Shown in pieces: positions 1 through 27,996 of a stretch of DNA of 64,000 bases. The notes under the pieces are model-generated. The model did no database searches, was not told the DNA's origin, and worked only from the letters and a program-made list of their open reading frames with translations. Within the stretch, counting starts at the first letter, position 1. The number at the start of each line of letters is the position of its first letter. Origin of the DNA: Cristatella mucedo (lineage: Eukaryota; Bryozoa; Phylactolaemata; Cristatellidae); the NCBI GenBank assembly GCA_009760855.2, contig WPIO01000072.1:100001-164000 (forward strand). Reading direction: 5' to 3'. Both the position numbers and the translations under genes were made by a program.

Positions 1-106
1 TCATTTCTTTCGCTGTTTCTTTGTTAGAGTCCTTTGTATGTGTTCTATGTTAAACGAGAGTTGTGCTGTAGATCATTAGTTACGAATTGCTCGAGAGATT
101 ATACTG

Positions 107-266
107 AGTCTCAGCCCAGAAGGTAAGCTGCTTGCTCTTCACGACGAAGGTCGTGGGTTTGAGTCCTGCAATGGGCGATTCTTTATCATCTGCTGCAAGC
201 GATGGCAATAGCCGTAAATGCTCTTCTGCTGCTTTAAAAAAAATGAGGCTGTCGAATCAGCTTAGT
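107..266 (+). repeat. SINE1 copy (tRNA-derived)
   Basis: Box-B-like GGGTTTGAGTCCTGC is followed by the conserved SINE1 body (GGGCGATTCTTTATC, AGCCGTAAATGCTCTTCTG) and the end GAGGCTG...AATCAGCT. This copy is diverged. Confidence 0.75.
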
Positions 267-487
267 TAATTAGACTTAAAATAATAGCCACTGGGGAAAA
301 GAGGGAAGAGAGACATACTGACCAAGAGATAGAGAGCCAGGGGGGAGCAAAGATAGAAGAGGAAGGGTGTGAGATAGACAATGGCAGCAGTGCCACCCGG
401 ATGAGCAGTGAACGAGCTGTCTGTTGCGTCATCGACATCCTTGTCTCAATAGCGCCTTGGCATGGCGCCTCCGCTTTGTCTCTGCAG

Positions 488-1101
488 TCCCGTCCTGTGC
501 CCGACCTCTCGTCGGCATCGGAGCGCCACGTTGGCAGCACGTCGGCAGTGCTGAACCGGCTGCGTGGTCAGACGACCGCAAGACGAGTCAAACTGGCCAG
601 GAAACAGGAGAGGCGGAGCAAGAGGCGGCTGCAGCAGGAGTTCGGTATGTCCGCTAGCCTTGAGCCTCGTCCGGGACGCTCGAGCCACTCACCTGCGAGG
701 GTCACCGGGCCCTCTTCCTCGCCCCCCCCCCCCCCCCCCCCGGCAGTCGATGGCCGTAGCTGATCTGGCTTTTGCGCTCGTTCTCTGCAGAGGCAGCGTC
801 AGCGTCTCGCAGAGCCCAGCCGCTGCCTGAAAGCAACGTCGGCAGTGTGCTGCTGAGGAAACTCGGCTGGTCGCCAGGCACGGGTCTGGGCGCCTCGAGA
901 GATGGCATACGAGTTCCGGTCACCGTGGAGCGGCAGCCTGGCAGGAGCGGCCTGGGCTACCGCATGGCTTTGCTCTGCCCGATGGTCGCCGCTGCTGCCA
1001 TGCCATTGGGTAGCGTGAGCTCGGCAGCACCCGAGCCTTCGACGCTGATCGTGGCGTCTGTTGTGCCGGTAGCCAGCGCTTTTGAATGTGGCCGTGAATA
1101 G
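488..1101 (+). CDS. G-patch domain protein, last two exons (5' part outside window)
   Basis: Two exons are seen. The first is 488-644, after acceptor CTTTGTCTCTGCAG, with donor GTATGT at 645. The second is 791-1101, after TTCTCTGCAG, ending at TAG. They join in phase 1 without breaking the frame. The first encodes a basic stretch (ARRVKLARKQERRSKRRLQQ). The second encodes a G-patch: a SNVGSVLLRKLGW start, the glycine core SPGTGLGAS, and a closing GRSGLGY. G-patch modules bind and activate DEAH-box RNA helicases in RNA processing, so a nuclear RNA-metabolism role is inferred. The spacing reminds me of GPATCH2-type proteins, but this is not firm enough for a symbol. A low-complexity tail of about 50 residues follows the G-patch. 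A run of about 20 C sits in the 146-bp intron. Upstream exons should lie before position 1. The G-patch call is good; the family assignment is weak. Confidence 0.65.
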
Positions 1102-4100
1102 CGGGCCGTGCTCGCCGCCCCGAATGCCTGTCCTTAATAAGATTTTCCGTGTGTTTTCATTCAACAGCCGGCTGTCATTGCAATTCTCTGCCACACCCTG
1201 TACGTGACTGGTTGCTCGCCGGGGTTGCATTTTCTGTCACCGGCGTCGATCATCTATTTGTGTCACCGGCGTCGATCACATCGTCACCACTGCCTGTTCG
1301 CCTGCTTTGAGCCGATGCTTCGCAGACACTTGACTCTGCTCCCACCGTCTGCGCTCTGCAGAGCAGAGACCACAAAGGTAGCAGTGGAACTGGTCAAAAA
1401 GCACAACCTGTCAGCTCATTTTGTCTGTTAAAGCTGCTCATCATCGCCAGGCAGACGAGTATTTCGGAGTCTCTATGAATGTCACGCTTTGTCGGGTACA
1501 CAAGCACACTCGCTCCTGGCTGACAAAGCTTACAAAAGTGTTTCATCTGAATAATAGTTGAAGCCTTAATTGTGGTGGGGGATTGCGTTTAGAAGAGAAT
1601 ATAAATTGAAATAAGTGGACTAAATACGGATCTCTGGGGTACTCCTTACTTTCAAGGCTTCGCTGATGACAGTTGCCTGGTCTGTCATCTCACCTGTGCA
1701 GTGGAGTGCCAGAGATGCCCAGGCCACTTTCTGATAAATGGCAGCAAATGCTGCTGAATGCTCCCGAAGAGCTATACTGTCACCATTCCTGAGTTGGTCA
1801 TTACACACTGGCAACAGTGCTCACTCCGTGAAATAATTAGCGTTAATGGTTTGATAGGAAAACTGGGCAGAAGTGTCTGAAGTTGTCCCGTTCTAGTGTT
1901 GTCTTTTTAAAGACTTGCCTAGCAACAACCCTTTTGAAGTGTGCAGGGACAGCACCTACGGCTAAGGGCATATTTTTTATGTCGGTTATGCAGGACAGCA
2001 GCAAATCTAGGCCTCGCAAACGGAAATTTGTAGTTATGCGGTCTAGAGGGCTAGTAGTCTTCTTAGACTGGTAGATAAACTTGAGATGAAATCATTAAAG
2101 GCTTGCTTGACCCATTTGACTCCTTTGACATCTATTAGCTTGCATGTCAGAACCGATAAATATGCTGGCTAGAACCGATAAATATGCTGGCTTCTGGTGC
2201 TATTGCTATCGGTCTTCAGGGGAAGCTTGAGCTCACTGCCTTTGGACTGACTTTGCTGAATCATAGTAGAACTACGTGTCTATTACACTCCTGGAAGTAC
2301 TGGTCGCCATCTTGCCGAGTGACAGATGGACTTTTTAGCTTTAATGAATAGACACATTTGGCGTCGAAGAGGACAACAAGGATGTGAGCCTTAGCTTCAG
2401 CTACAGCCTTCCCGGAGTCGTTTCGCGGTAGAGCATGTAGGTTACCGGATTTTTATCACTATACCTTCTAGACCTTATAGTAAGGCTAATGACCACAGGA
2501 TAACTATAGAGTTAACAGGATATACTTTGGTTTGCCATCGGCCGAGGACTCTCGGTGAATTCTGACTACCAGAAGGGATTCAGTGCCATCTCGGTGGAAG
2601 TGGGAGCCAGTCCTATGGCGAATCGTTCTCTATGTGCCAAGAAGTGCTGTCGAGCTACAACAGATCCTTGTATTGATATAAAATGGTCGGACGTGGACTG
2701 ATATGTCTGAAAAATGTAGCTCGATTCCATTAGACTTTTTCAGAGCGTTCTTACCATCGACGGCTTCGAATGAGTGTACTTATCAAGAGGCATTCCCACT
2801 TTGCTGCAGAATTGTCATCGATTGCTGATGCAGGTATATTAGGGCCAAGCTGAATCCGACGAATGGTGACTTAATTCACGTAACACCTTGGACAAACCAA
2901 TTGTTTAGATTTAATCATGAGATAATTATACGAGGGGCATTACTTCGTCTTGCTTTCAAGAGGTTGCTTGACGTATATAAAAACCAAACTTCCAAAAACT
3001 GGACCCAACACTGGGGTTATAAGCAAGCTTAAACATAATCCGCTCCAAGCGCAAAAAATGTACAACTAGGGTAATGTACATGGCACTAAGTTTTCCAATA
3101 CGCTGCCAAAAAGTCAAACGAATTAAACGGGTATGCCTGCTAGCTTCGTATTGCGTTCGGGCAAGAACCACATGCAGAGGAGAAGTGCTGACGTTGACCC
3201 CGACGTGGACTCTGCTGTTACTACCGCTGAGAGAAGAGCGACCAATTCCAGCTTAGCTGGCATTCTTATCTTTCCCGCCAGCGTAAATTCTGTCCCACGC
3301 GCACACACTTGGAAGTCAGCTCCATCTGTCTTTCACTACGCCTTGTTTAATTAAACTTGCAGTCGTTGCATGTTCGCCACATTTCTTCGCCGTAACTTTT
3401 TGCTATGTCAAATGGTCCGTTCGAGACGTCTGCTACCAAGCTATTGATTAATTTACGCTGGAATGAAAACTTGTACTGGTCATAATTGAACAGTGAGAAG
3501 ACATTTTCAGAATGGGATAATATAAAATATACAGAACGCTACGCATGTCGCTACTAACCATATAGGCATGCTTCCCTTACAGCATTATGTTGAGTGCTAG
3601 GCGCTATGCAAATTTATGATTACTATTATTATTAGGCATAAAATTTTTGTGGGGACTGAGTAACTTCGCATCCCTGACTAACTCGCTAGAAGTTGTTTTT
3701 GGATGAACGTGGTACTGTCCGAGCCCATGGGGGCGGATGCGGGTGATGTAGCGACGTCAGATTATGTTAAGGCGACAACGCAGGAAGGTGATGAACTTTC
3801 TGAGAAAGCTCAAGTCCAGACATTTTCGAAGCCTGCGCAAAGTATAGAATGGCTCAACACGCTACACGCTGGCCGGCATACCTCTGTCCGTGGCTAACGA
3901 GGGATCGCTCGGCGGATACAGTCAGGTTAACCTATGACCTCAGAACAACGAGGCGCAGATTTTCCACTGTCCCACCAGGCCTCGACTTGCTGCCCTGGCT
4001 GAGGCAGGCGCTCAGCTCTAGTCGACGTAATGCATCTTGGCTAAAGGGTCCCTATTAGTAAGTGGCCGTAAAGCTAACTGCGATGGATATATGGATGCAT

Positions 4101-4786
4101 TTGCGTTCGCCGAAAGGCATCCTTTGTCCGCGGACCGCCGGCAGTGCGTCCTTCGCGGTCATCACACGTGGCCGGCCACCCTGGCAATACGTGGTTTTCC
4201 TTGCATGATGCCTGGCGCATGTTCCTGTGTGGCGATGTAACTGCGCCAGGGCTTCCGCAGAACACGCCACGCTAGCAGAATCGTTCGGTGCGGACCGACC
4301 GCAGTGTGCGACGCATTTAAGCCGATCGACTGAGTTCGGTCGCATGCACATCCATCGGTCTGCTCAAGCTCGTGCACAGCCGTCGACACGCCGCCGATCT
4401 TGCCCGGGCTGCCTTCTCTGCGCTCTCTCACACCTGGGCGCGGGCTCGTCACGACCCTGGGCCGTGCTCTGCGCAGAAATGAGAAAATCCGTGCTTTTTG
4501 TCATTCGGCTTCTTTAGGCATTCTTCGCTGAGCTGCTTGAGCGCCTGAACAAACACGGTGGTACACGACCCCAGCCGCACGTCAGAGGTGCTCGCTATAT
4601 TTGCAGCCACTCGGCTGCTCGTCTTGCTTTTGAAGCAAGTGAGATGGCCGCGTGACAAGAGACTTGCAACCAGCCTCGCTCACGTGAAGTCCAGCTGCTC
4701 TCTAGCCCGTCGTTGTCGCCGTCCGGCCGAAGTCCGGTCGCGGGATCTGCGCGCCAAGCCGTCGGCGCTTCAACGGCTGATTAACA
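1102..4786. other. Intergenic region between the G-patch gene and PRKAB
   Basis: No exon, RNA gene or clear transposon was recognised. A 22-bp unit containing AACCGATAAATATGCTGGCT is tandemly doubled at about 2150-2195. From about 4100 the sequence becomes GC-richer, which fits the promoter and 5' UTR of PRKAB. The short open frames here have no recognisable domain. Confidence 0.5.
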
Positions 4787-21651
<16,865 letters not shown>

Positions 21652-22542
21652 GATGAGCCAGGGCTCCCAAGTCTGCAATGGTGTCAAGTCGTGTGTCATC
21701 TAGCTGTTTTGTGCTTTATGCTTGTTAGATACCGCAAACGAACAATTGTTAATAAACTTCGCTAGACGGCTTTCTTGACATACAGCTTTAATGCCAGAAT
21801 ATATGTGATGCCCTTTTGAGACCAGCTGCTGTATACGAAAGGGTGCATATTAGATCAACTCGCGCTATTTATAAGGCTACAGAAATTGCAAGAAGCATAA
21901 GACGATCGTGGCTTTATCCATCACAGATACTCAAACAGTAAGACGTTAGTTAACAAGTTAGGGTCACAATGCATGTTGCTACATTCTGTATAATAGTAGC
22001 CGACCAGGCCTGCATAATCATACTTCAGGCTATAAGCAAGCATTATCTTATGGCTCCCTATTGAGCACCAGCAGCCGGTCGACAACGGTCAAATCGCCAG
22101 ATCTAGTATATTTGCTGTGTTTATGTACTCCCTGGGAACAAGATAAGACTCGCGTATGTAGTCGGTGAAGAATCTCAAAAAAAGTATTCCTACAGCTGCT
22201 CGGTTCGGGTAATGTGAGGAGCTCCTACTGCTCAAATGCCAGGCGCTTTAAGTTGTTGTCCAAGCTATGTCTGTTGGTATGCATGCTTTTAGTATGTCGC
22301 CCCACTGCGATTCTTGATGACCTCCCTTATCTTAACAGGCTCATGAGTTCCAAGCTTTCGCAGTCTTATCTGCTGTTGCATTCCGAAGCCTGAACTCTAC
22401 TGAAAAGGTCGGGTGCTGTTATAGGCCGAGCACTTATCTCAGTCTGACTGTCGATATGGTCCTATAAACGCTTTATTGGGTTCAGATCAGGCTACTGGGT
22501 GGGATCACTGCATCAGTAAGGAATCATTCTTCAAAAAGAATC

Positions 22543-22710
22543 TTAGCCGATTTTAACAGCCTCATTTGTATATCGGCAGAAGAGCCTTAGAGACTATCAC
22601 CACCGCTTGCAGTTGGCAGTAAAGGATCGCCCAACTGCTGGATTCGAACCCACGACCTCGGTCGTGAAGCAGCTGGCACCTTACCTCCTTGGTTATCACG
22701 GCCCATATAG
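22543..22710 (-). repeat. SINE1 copy
   Basis: Reverse orientation: TTAACAGCCTC, AGAGCCTTAGAGACTATCACCACC, GGATTCGAACCCACGACCTC. Confidence 0.85.
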
Positions 22711-23199
22711 GACTTTTAACTGCCCTTGTGGTAGGGATAAGGTCGTTTTCTTGATGCCAAATTCAACGATCCCTCACAGAAGTACTCGTGCTCTGCAATC
22801 CAACTTGCTCGGTCACCTGAAGGTATGTCTTAGTCCATAGTACCTTGCATCCGATGCAGACCTTAAACAACTTTGCGGCCAAGCAGCCCCCAAACCAGTC
22901 ACCGTCACCGTGCTGACGAATCCCTCAATATGTTGAAGGCAGACCTTACCGACATGTCTTTATATCGTGAGCTTACTTTTATCAGCCCGTTAACAGAATT
23001 CCCGTCTTCTGCTGTCCAGCGTGCAGGTCGGGGGCCCACTGCAAGCCGCTTCTGCATGAATGCTCGTGATCAGTAGCATGCGTTTGGCAACCCATTGTCC
23101 AAGTGTATGTTGTCTATTATAGGCCGCAACCAAGCTTTAAGAGGTTGCCGAACCCTTCACAAGCTGAAGTGGTAGCAGAAATTAGTACACTAAAGTAAG

Positions 23200-23205
23200 T
23201 TTAAT
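23200..23205 (-). promoter_or_regulatory. Poly(A) signal ATTAAA of PRDX5 copy 1
   Basis: Lies 100 nt after the stop. An ATTAAA is kept at the matching place in copy 2 (43279-43284), 123 nt after its stop, inside otherwise diverged 3' sequence. Confidence 0.5.
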
Positions 23206-23304
23206 GGCGATCCTTGTCTTCAAGAAGCAATCAAGCCGGCGCCAGGGTAACTACAGCAAACATAGTCACGCAATGGTGACGGACTGTGATGCTGCAATTT
23301 CAGC

Positions 23305-26300
23305 CTAAGCAGAGGTTAGTTGTTGCAAGATATTTGGTGCAAGGCTGCAGGTTAGGCCACCGCCGTCGGGTTCAACGTTGAGAGCTTTTATCACTCCTTT
23401 GTCCACGACCATCGAGTACCTAAAACGGGTAGAAATACAGCCATTGGTCAGCAAGGCAGATACTAAACTCCCGGTTGCACCAAGGCCCCCATAAATGACA
23501 TCAGCTCAAAACTTCGAATTCATAGTGAATATTTTCTACTCGCTTCTGTTGGTTAGAGATCGTAGAATCGTGTATCTCTTACACCAGAAAAAACTTCTGA
23601 AATGTATGGAGTAAATGGCCTTTCAAGAACAGTTTAAATCAGGATCTCATTCGATCATTCGATTAAAAAATTACCTCTTTACATAAACTCGCTTTACATA
23701 AACTCGGTTACCTCCTTACATAGACTTTACTTTGACGCTTTGCTAATTCTTTTGCTTAGTCAGTTGCGATTAGTTAGACATATATTTGGTGAGCCGTGAT
23801 GGCACACTAGGTAAGGGGGTTGCTTTCACGACCTCAGTGCCGAGGTCGTGGGTTCGATTCCTGCGGTGGGCGATTCTTTATCGCCACTGCAAGCGGTGAT
23901 GATAGCCGTAAAGGCTCTTCTGTCGCTATACAAAAAGAGGCTGTTTAATCAGCTAGGATTTTATTTTATTTTTTATATAGCAAATTAAAAGTGGTAATTA
24001 GTTATCTGCAAAAACAAAATGGTCTTGCATAGGCCTCTAGGCCATTGCTTAAAAAACCTAACTGGTTTGGCATGGTGAATAATATTAGTTGACCTACTCT
24101 AAACCAGACAAATGGGGGGATGGCTTGGGCTACAGATGGTTTGATCACGTCACGAAGTCCCTTTAATCTGCCGGGAACACGGCAGAAGCCACCAGGAAAC
24201 AATTCAAACGCCAGCCAGCCGAGGCTACATACAGGTCGAGGATCTGCCAAGCACGACAGCACCATGCGGGCTAAACAGTCTCGGATGGCTTGAAAACAGT
24301 CTCGATGCTGCGAGGGACGGGGACAATGGCTCGACAGAGTGATCAGGGGACAATGACGAGTCTGCAGTCTCGCGGCCACGACTGCTGCTTACCTCTTTGA
24401 GCGAACGTTGCCCAGCACTCTGGTCATGTCCAGCTCCAAGCCGAGGGCCTGCAGAGGAAGGCGGTAGCTGAGCCAAAACACATGCCTCAAGGGGAGAGGC
24501 CGACCAAGCTACAGAGGCGCAGCGGCTGCCGGGTCTATCAGGCCAAGTGGGGCACCATAATGCTTTGATATACGCAGCCGCCGGCAAATACTACCTTGGT
24601 GAATTTGGCTTCCGAATCAGCCAGCATCCGGATCTTGTCACCCACGTGGTTGGCTTCGCCCCACGCTTGCATGACGAACGGGTCGTTAACCGAGACGCAG
24701 ACGATATGCTCGGCTCCGGCTTTTTTAAGGGCGTCAGCCATCTCCACGTAGCCAGGAAGGTGGGTCTACGGACGAGTGAACACGGTGACGGCAATCAGGC
24801 TCTGCTGCGGCACAGCGGAAGCCATGAATGGCACAAAACGTGCGCGTTCGACGTTTAACAGAAACCGATCACGATCTCACAATGCGGCAAAACGAATATG
24901 CAGATTTGATCGAGTTAATCTTATGGACTCAAGCTGAACTAAACTATGCATACACAAGAGCATCGTGAACAGTCAATGAGCAATAAGCAGGAATGGCAAA
25001 GTGCTGCCTAGGAATGGAGATGAATGTGACTCGGGTCATTCGTTTTATGTCCAATATCTATTTGGCCAAGTGGTGGTCACTGCCAGGAAGTGCAACGTAT
25101 GCACGCTGTCAGACGTGCGAGCACATGCAGTAGGACACAAAGCCCCTTTCTTATAAAAGATTCTTGATAAAATTGTTGCTAAGCAGCTGGTTGAAAATGC
25201 TCCTTTCTAATAAGATTCTTGAAAAAATTGTTGCTAAGCAGCTGGTTGAACATATTGCAAATAATGGAATGTCAGAAACATTTCAATCAGGGCTCAAGAG
25301 GCAGCATTCCACTGAAACTGCTCTCCTCCGTGTTAACAATGACATTCTACGTGACAACGATGACGGGAATGTCAATGCCCTAGCTCTGCTATATCTGTCT
25401 ACTGCCTTCGACACCATTGATCACGAGGTTCTGCTTGAACGATTGAGGATAACGATCAGTCTGGCAGACGAGGCACTGGTGTGGTTCAAATCGTACTTGT
25501 CAGATCGTGTTCAATCCGTGTCGTGTGGGGGTCAGGTCTCACACACGAGAAGGGTCACCTGTGGAGTCCCTCAAGGGTATGTACTCGGTCCCTTGCTGTT
25601 CTCCAAGGCCCATGGAATAGAATATCACATCTACATACCACCGGCTTTTCGGAATCGAACAGTCTACATATACCCCCGTATAAACCTCAAATCCTTTGGA
25701 GACCGTGCATTTAGTTCGTATGCTCCCAAAGCCTGGAACTCCCTCCCGACCTGCGTCAGAACATCCCCTGACCTGACCACATTAAAAAGAATTTAAAAAC
25801 ACCTATTTAGGACAGCATTTAGTGGGTCCCTGTGATTTTTCCTTGATGTGCTTATGCGTGCTGACACTGTACATACTGCCACTAACCACATTTGCATGCT
25901 GACCCTGTGCATGTCACCCTTAACCATGTTATTCATTTTTTTGTTTATCAAGCATGATATTACTCACCATTCAATTGCATTTCCCTTTGCAGCAAATGTA
26001 AAGCATCTAGAGAGAGATTAAGTTCTCTGAGGGCGCTTTATCAAGTGCATTATTATTAAATTTCTATGCTGACGATACTCAGTTGTATTTGTCATTCAAA
26101 CCGTCGGAATCTGCTGCAGCAACTGAGAAACTGAATGCTTGCCTTGCCGATATTCGATCCTGGATGTCGGAAAACTTCCTGAAATTAAATGATGATAAAA
26201 CCGAACTGCTGCTCATAGGACACCCTAAGCGTGTGGCTGGATTAAAAGGCTTTGCTCTTCTAATAAGTGATGCTATTGTGCGACCATCACCACATGCTCG

Positions 26301-27963
26301 AAATTTAGGTGTCGTGTTCGAAAGCTGCCTCAATTTCAAAAGCTTCACTCAGAAGACTGCTTCTACAGCTAGCCATCACGTCCGATCCCTATCCAAGATT
26401 AGGAGCTGTCTCCCAGTTGCTTGTAAAAAAATTTAACTAGCTCCTTAGTTCTGTCTCGGCTTGATTATTGTAATTCCCTTTTGGCTGGGCTGCCAAAGAA
26501 AGTTATTAGGCCACTGCAGCAGACTATAAATATGGCTGCAAGGCTAGTCTTCAAGTCCGAGAGGCTTGAGCACGTGTCTCCTTTGCTAAAATAGCTAGGA
26601 TGGATGCCGGTTGAGCAACGGGTACAGAGCAAAGTTCTTAAGCTGACCCACAAGGCCCGCCATGGTTTTGCTCCTTCGTACCTAGCTGAACTGCTGCATC
26701 AGTTTCAGCCTGTTCGCACCCTTAGGTGTGTGGACAATAAATGAGCTGTCCCATTTCTCCGCTTAAAGACAGTTGGCGACAGAAGCTTTAGCTCTGCAGG
26801 TCCTAGACTGTGGAACTCGCTTCCACAATTCTTACGAAACGACAACTACTCTCCTACTGCCGACTATGGCTCATCCTTTTCAGCGGTCCTGAGCTGCTAC
26901 TTCCATGCCACTCACTACCTCAACTGCCCTCCTGACTCTGCTATGCTTCCCACTTTCTCTTTGTTGCGTGAGACGAAGTCTTTTGGCTACCGAATACGTG
27001 CCGAAAACTGCTTAGGCTGTGAGTGCGCTATACAAAATTCTCCTGCGTAACACCCACATGGTCTTTATGACTTTGTGGAGTTACAGAAGGAGATGCATTA
27101 CATTACATTACAAAAGCAGGCATAGCCAGCTTAAAGGACGGAATGTGGAAGACTGTGTATGCCTCTGAATGCACGATAGGCACAGCTACCTCTCTCTCCT
27201 TCTCTCCCTTTCTCTCTCTCTCTTTCTCTTTCTCTCTCGGTCGCTAGCTAGCTAGCTAGCTCGAAAGCTGGCAAACGGTAACTACAGCAAATATAGCAGA
27301 CAATAAAGCAACAATAATAACAATAATATAACTAAACAATCACTCAACCACACTCTCCTTTCCCATCAGGGTGCAATTTTTTCTTACTCAATTGGAAAAA
27401 GTAGATCATTTCATAAAAGCATGCAATGAAAGAACAAGATAGTGGCCCGGCTGCTGCTGAAGCTGGCACTTTGGGCAGGACTGACATGCAGTCAGTCATC
27501 TGGCACACCCAGTTACAAAAAAGGTGATCGGCAGGAGGGTTGCAGTCAAAGCTAAAGGGTGTAACCACATTCAGCAGTGGTACGTAGCATCTAAGACCAA
27601 ACTAGTAGCTCCATTTAAGACGATCGCTAGAAACGTTTGATCGGCTAGCAGCATGCTGGCTCCAAGACCATGCTGAAACCTACACTGGAGTCAAGAGGAC
27701 AGCATACAACAAGAGAGCTCGCCCACCCCACCCCATCCAGCCAGCCAGGCAGGCACCCACCCCCTAGATGTGCAGAGCAGAGCCTGCACCAACACCTACC
27801 CTCGAGCAGCCAGGAGTAAAAGCTCCGGGCACACCAAATATGATGCCTTTGGAATTTGCGAAAAGGTCGGCTATGTTAACCTTATTCGCAGGAGTGCCTT
27901 CCGATATCACGATATCGGGCGGCAGCCGATCACCGATCTAAAACGAAGGCCCGAGAAACATGC

Positions 27964-27996
<33 letters not shown>

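Noticed and set aside
23825-23870. SINE1 box A/box B as a functional tRNA gene
   Set aside because: The cloverleaf is not complete and the same sequence recurs about 15 times with a conserved non-tRNA body and tail.
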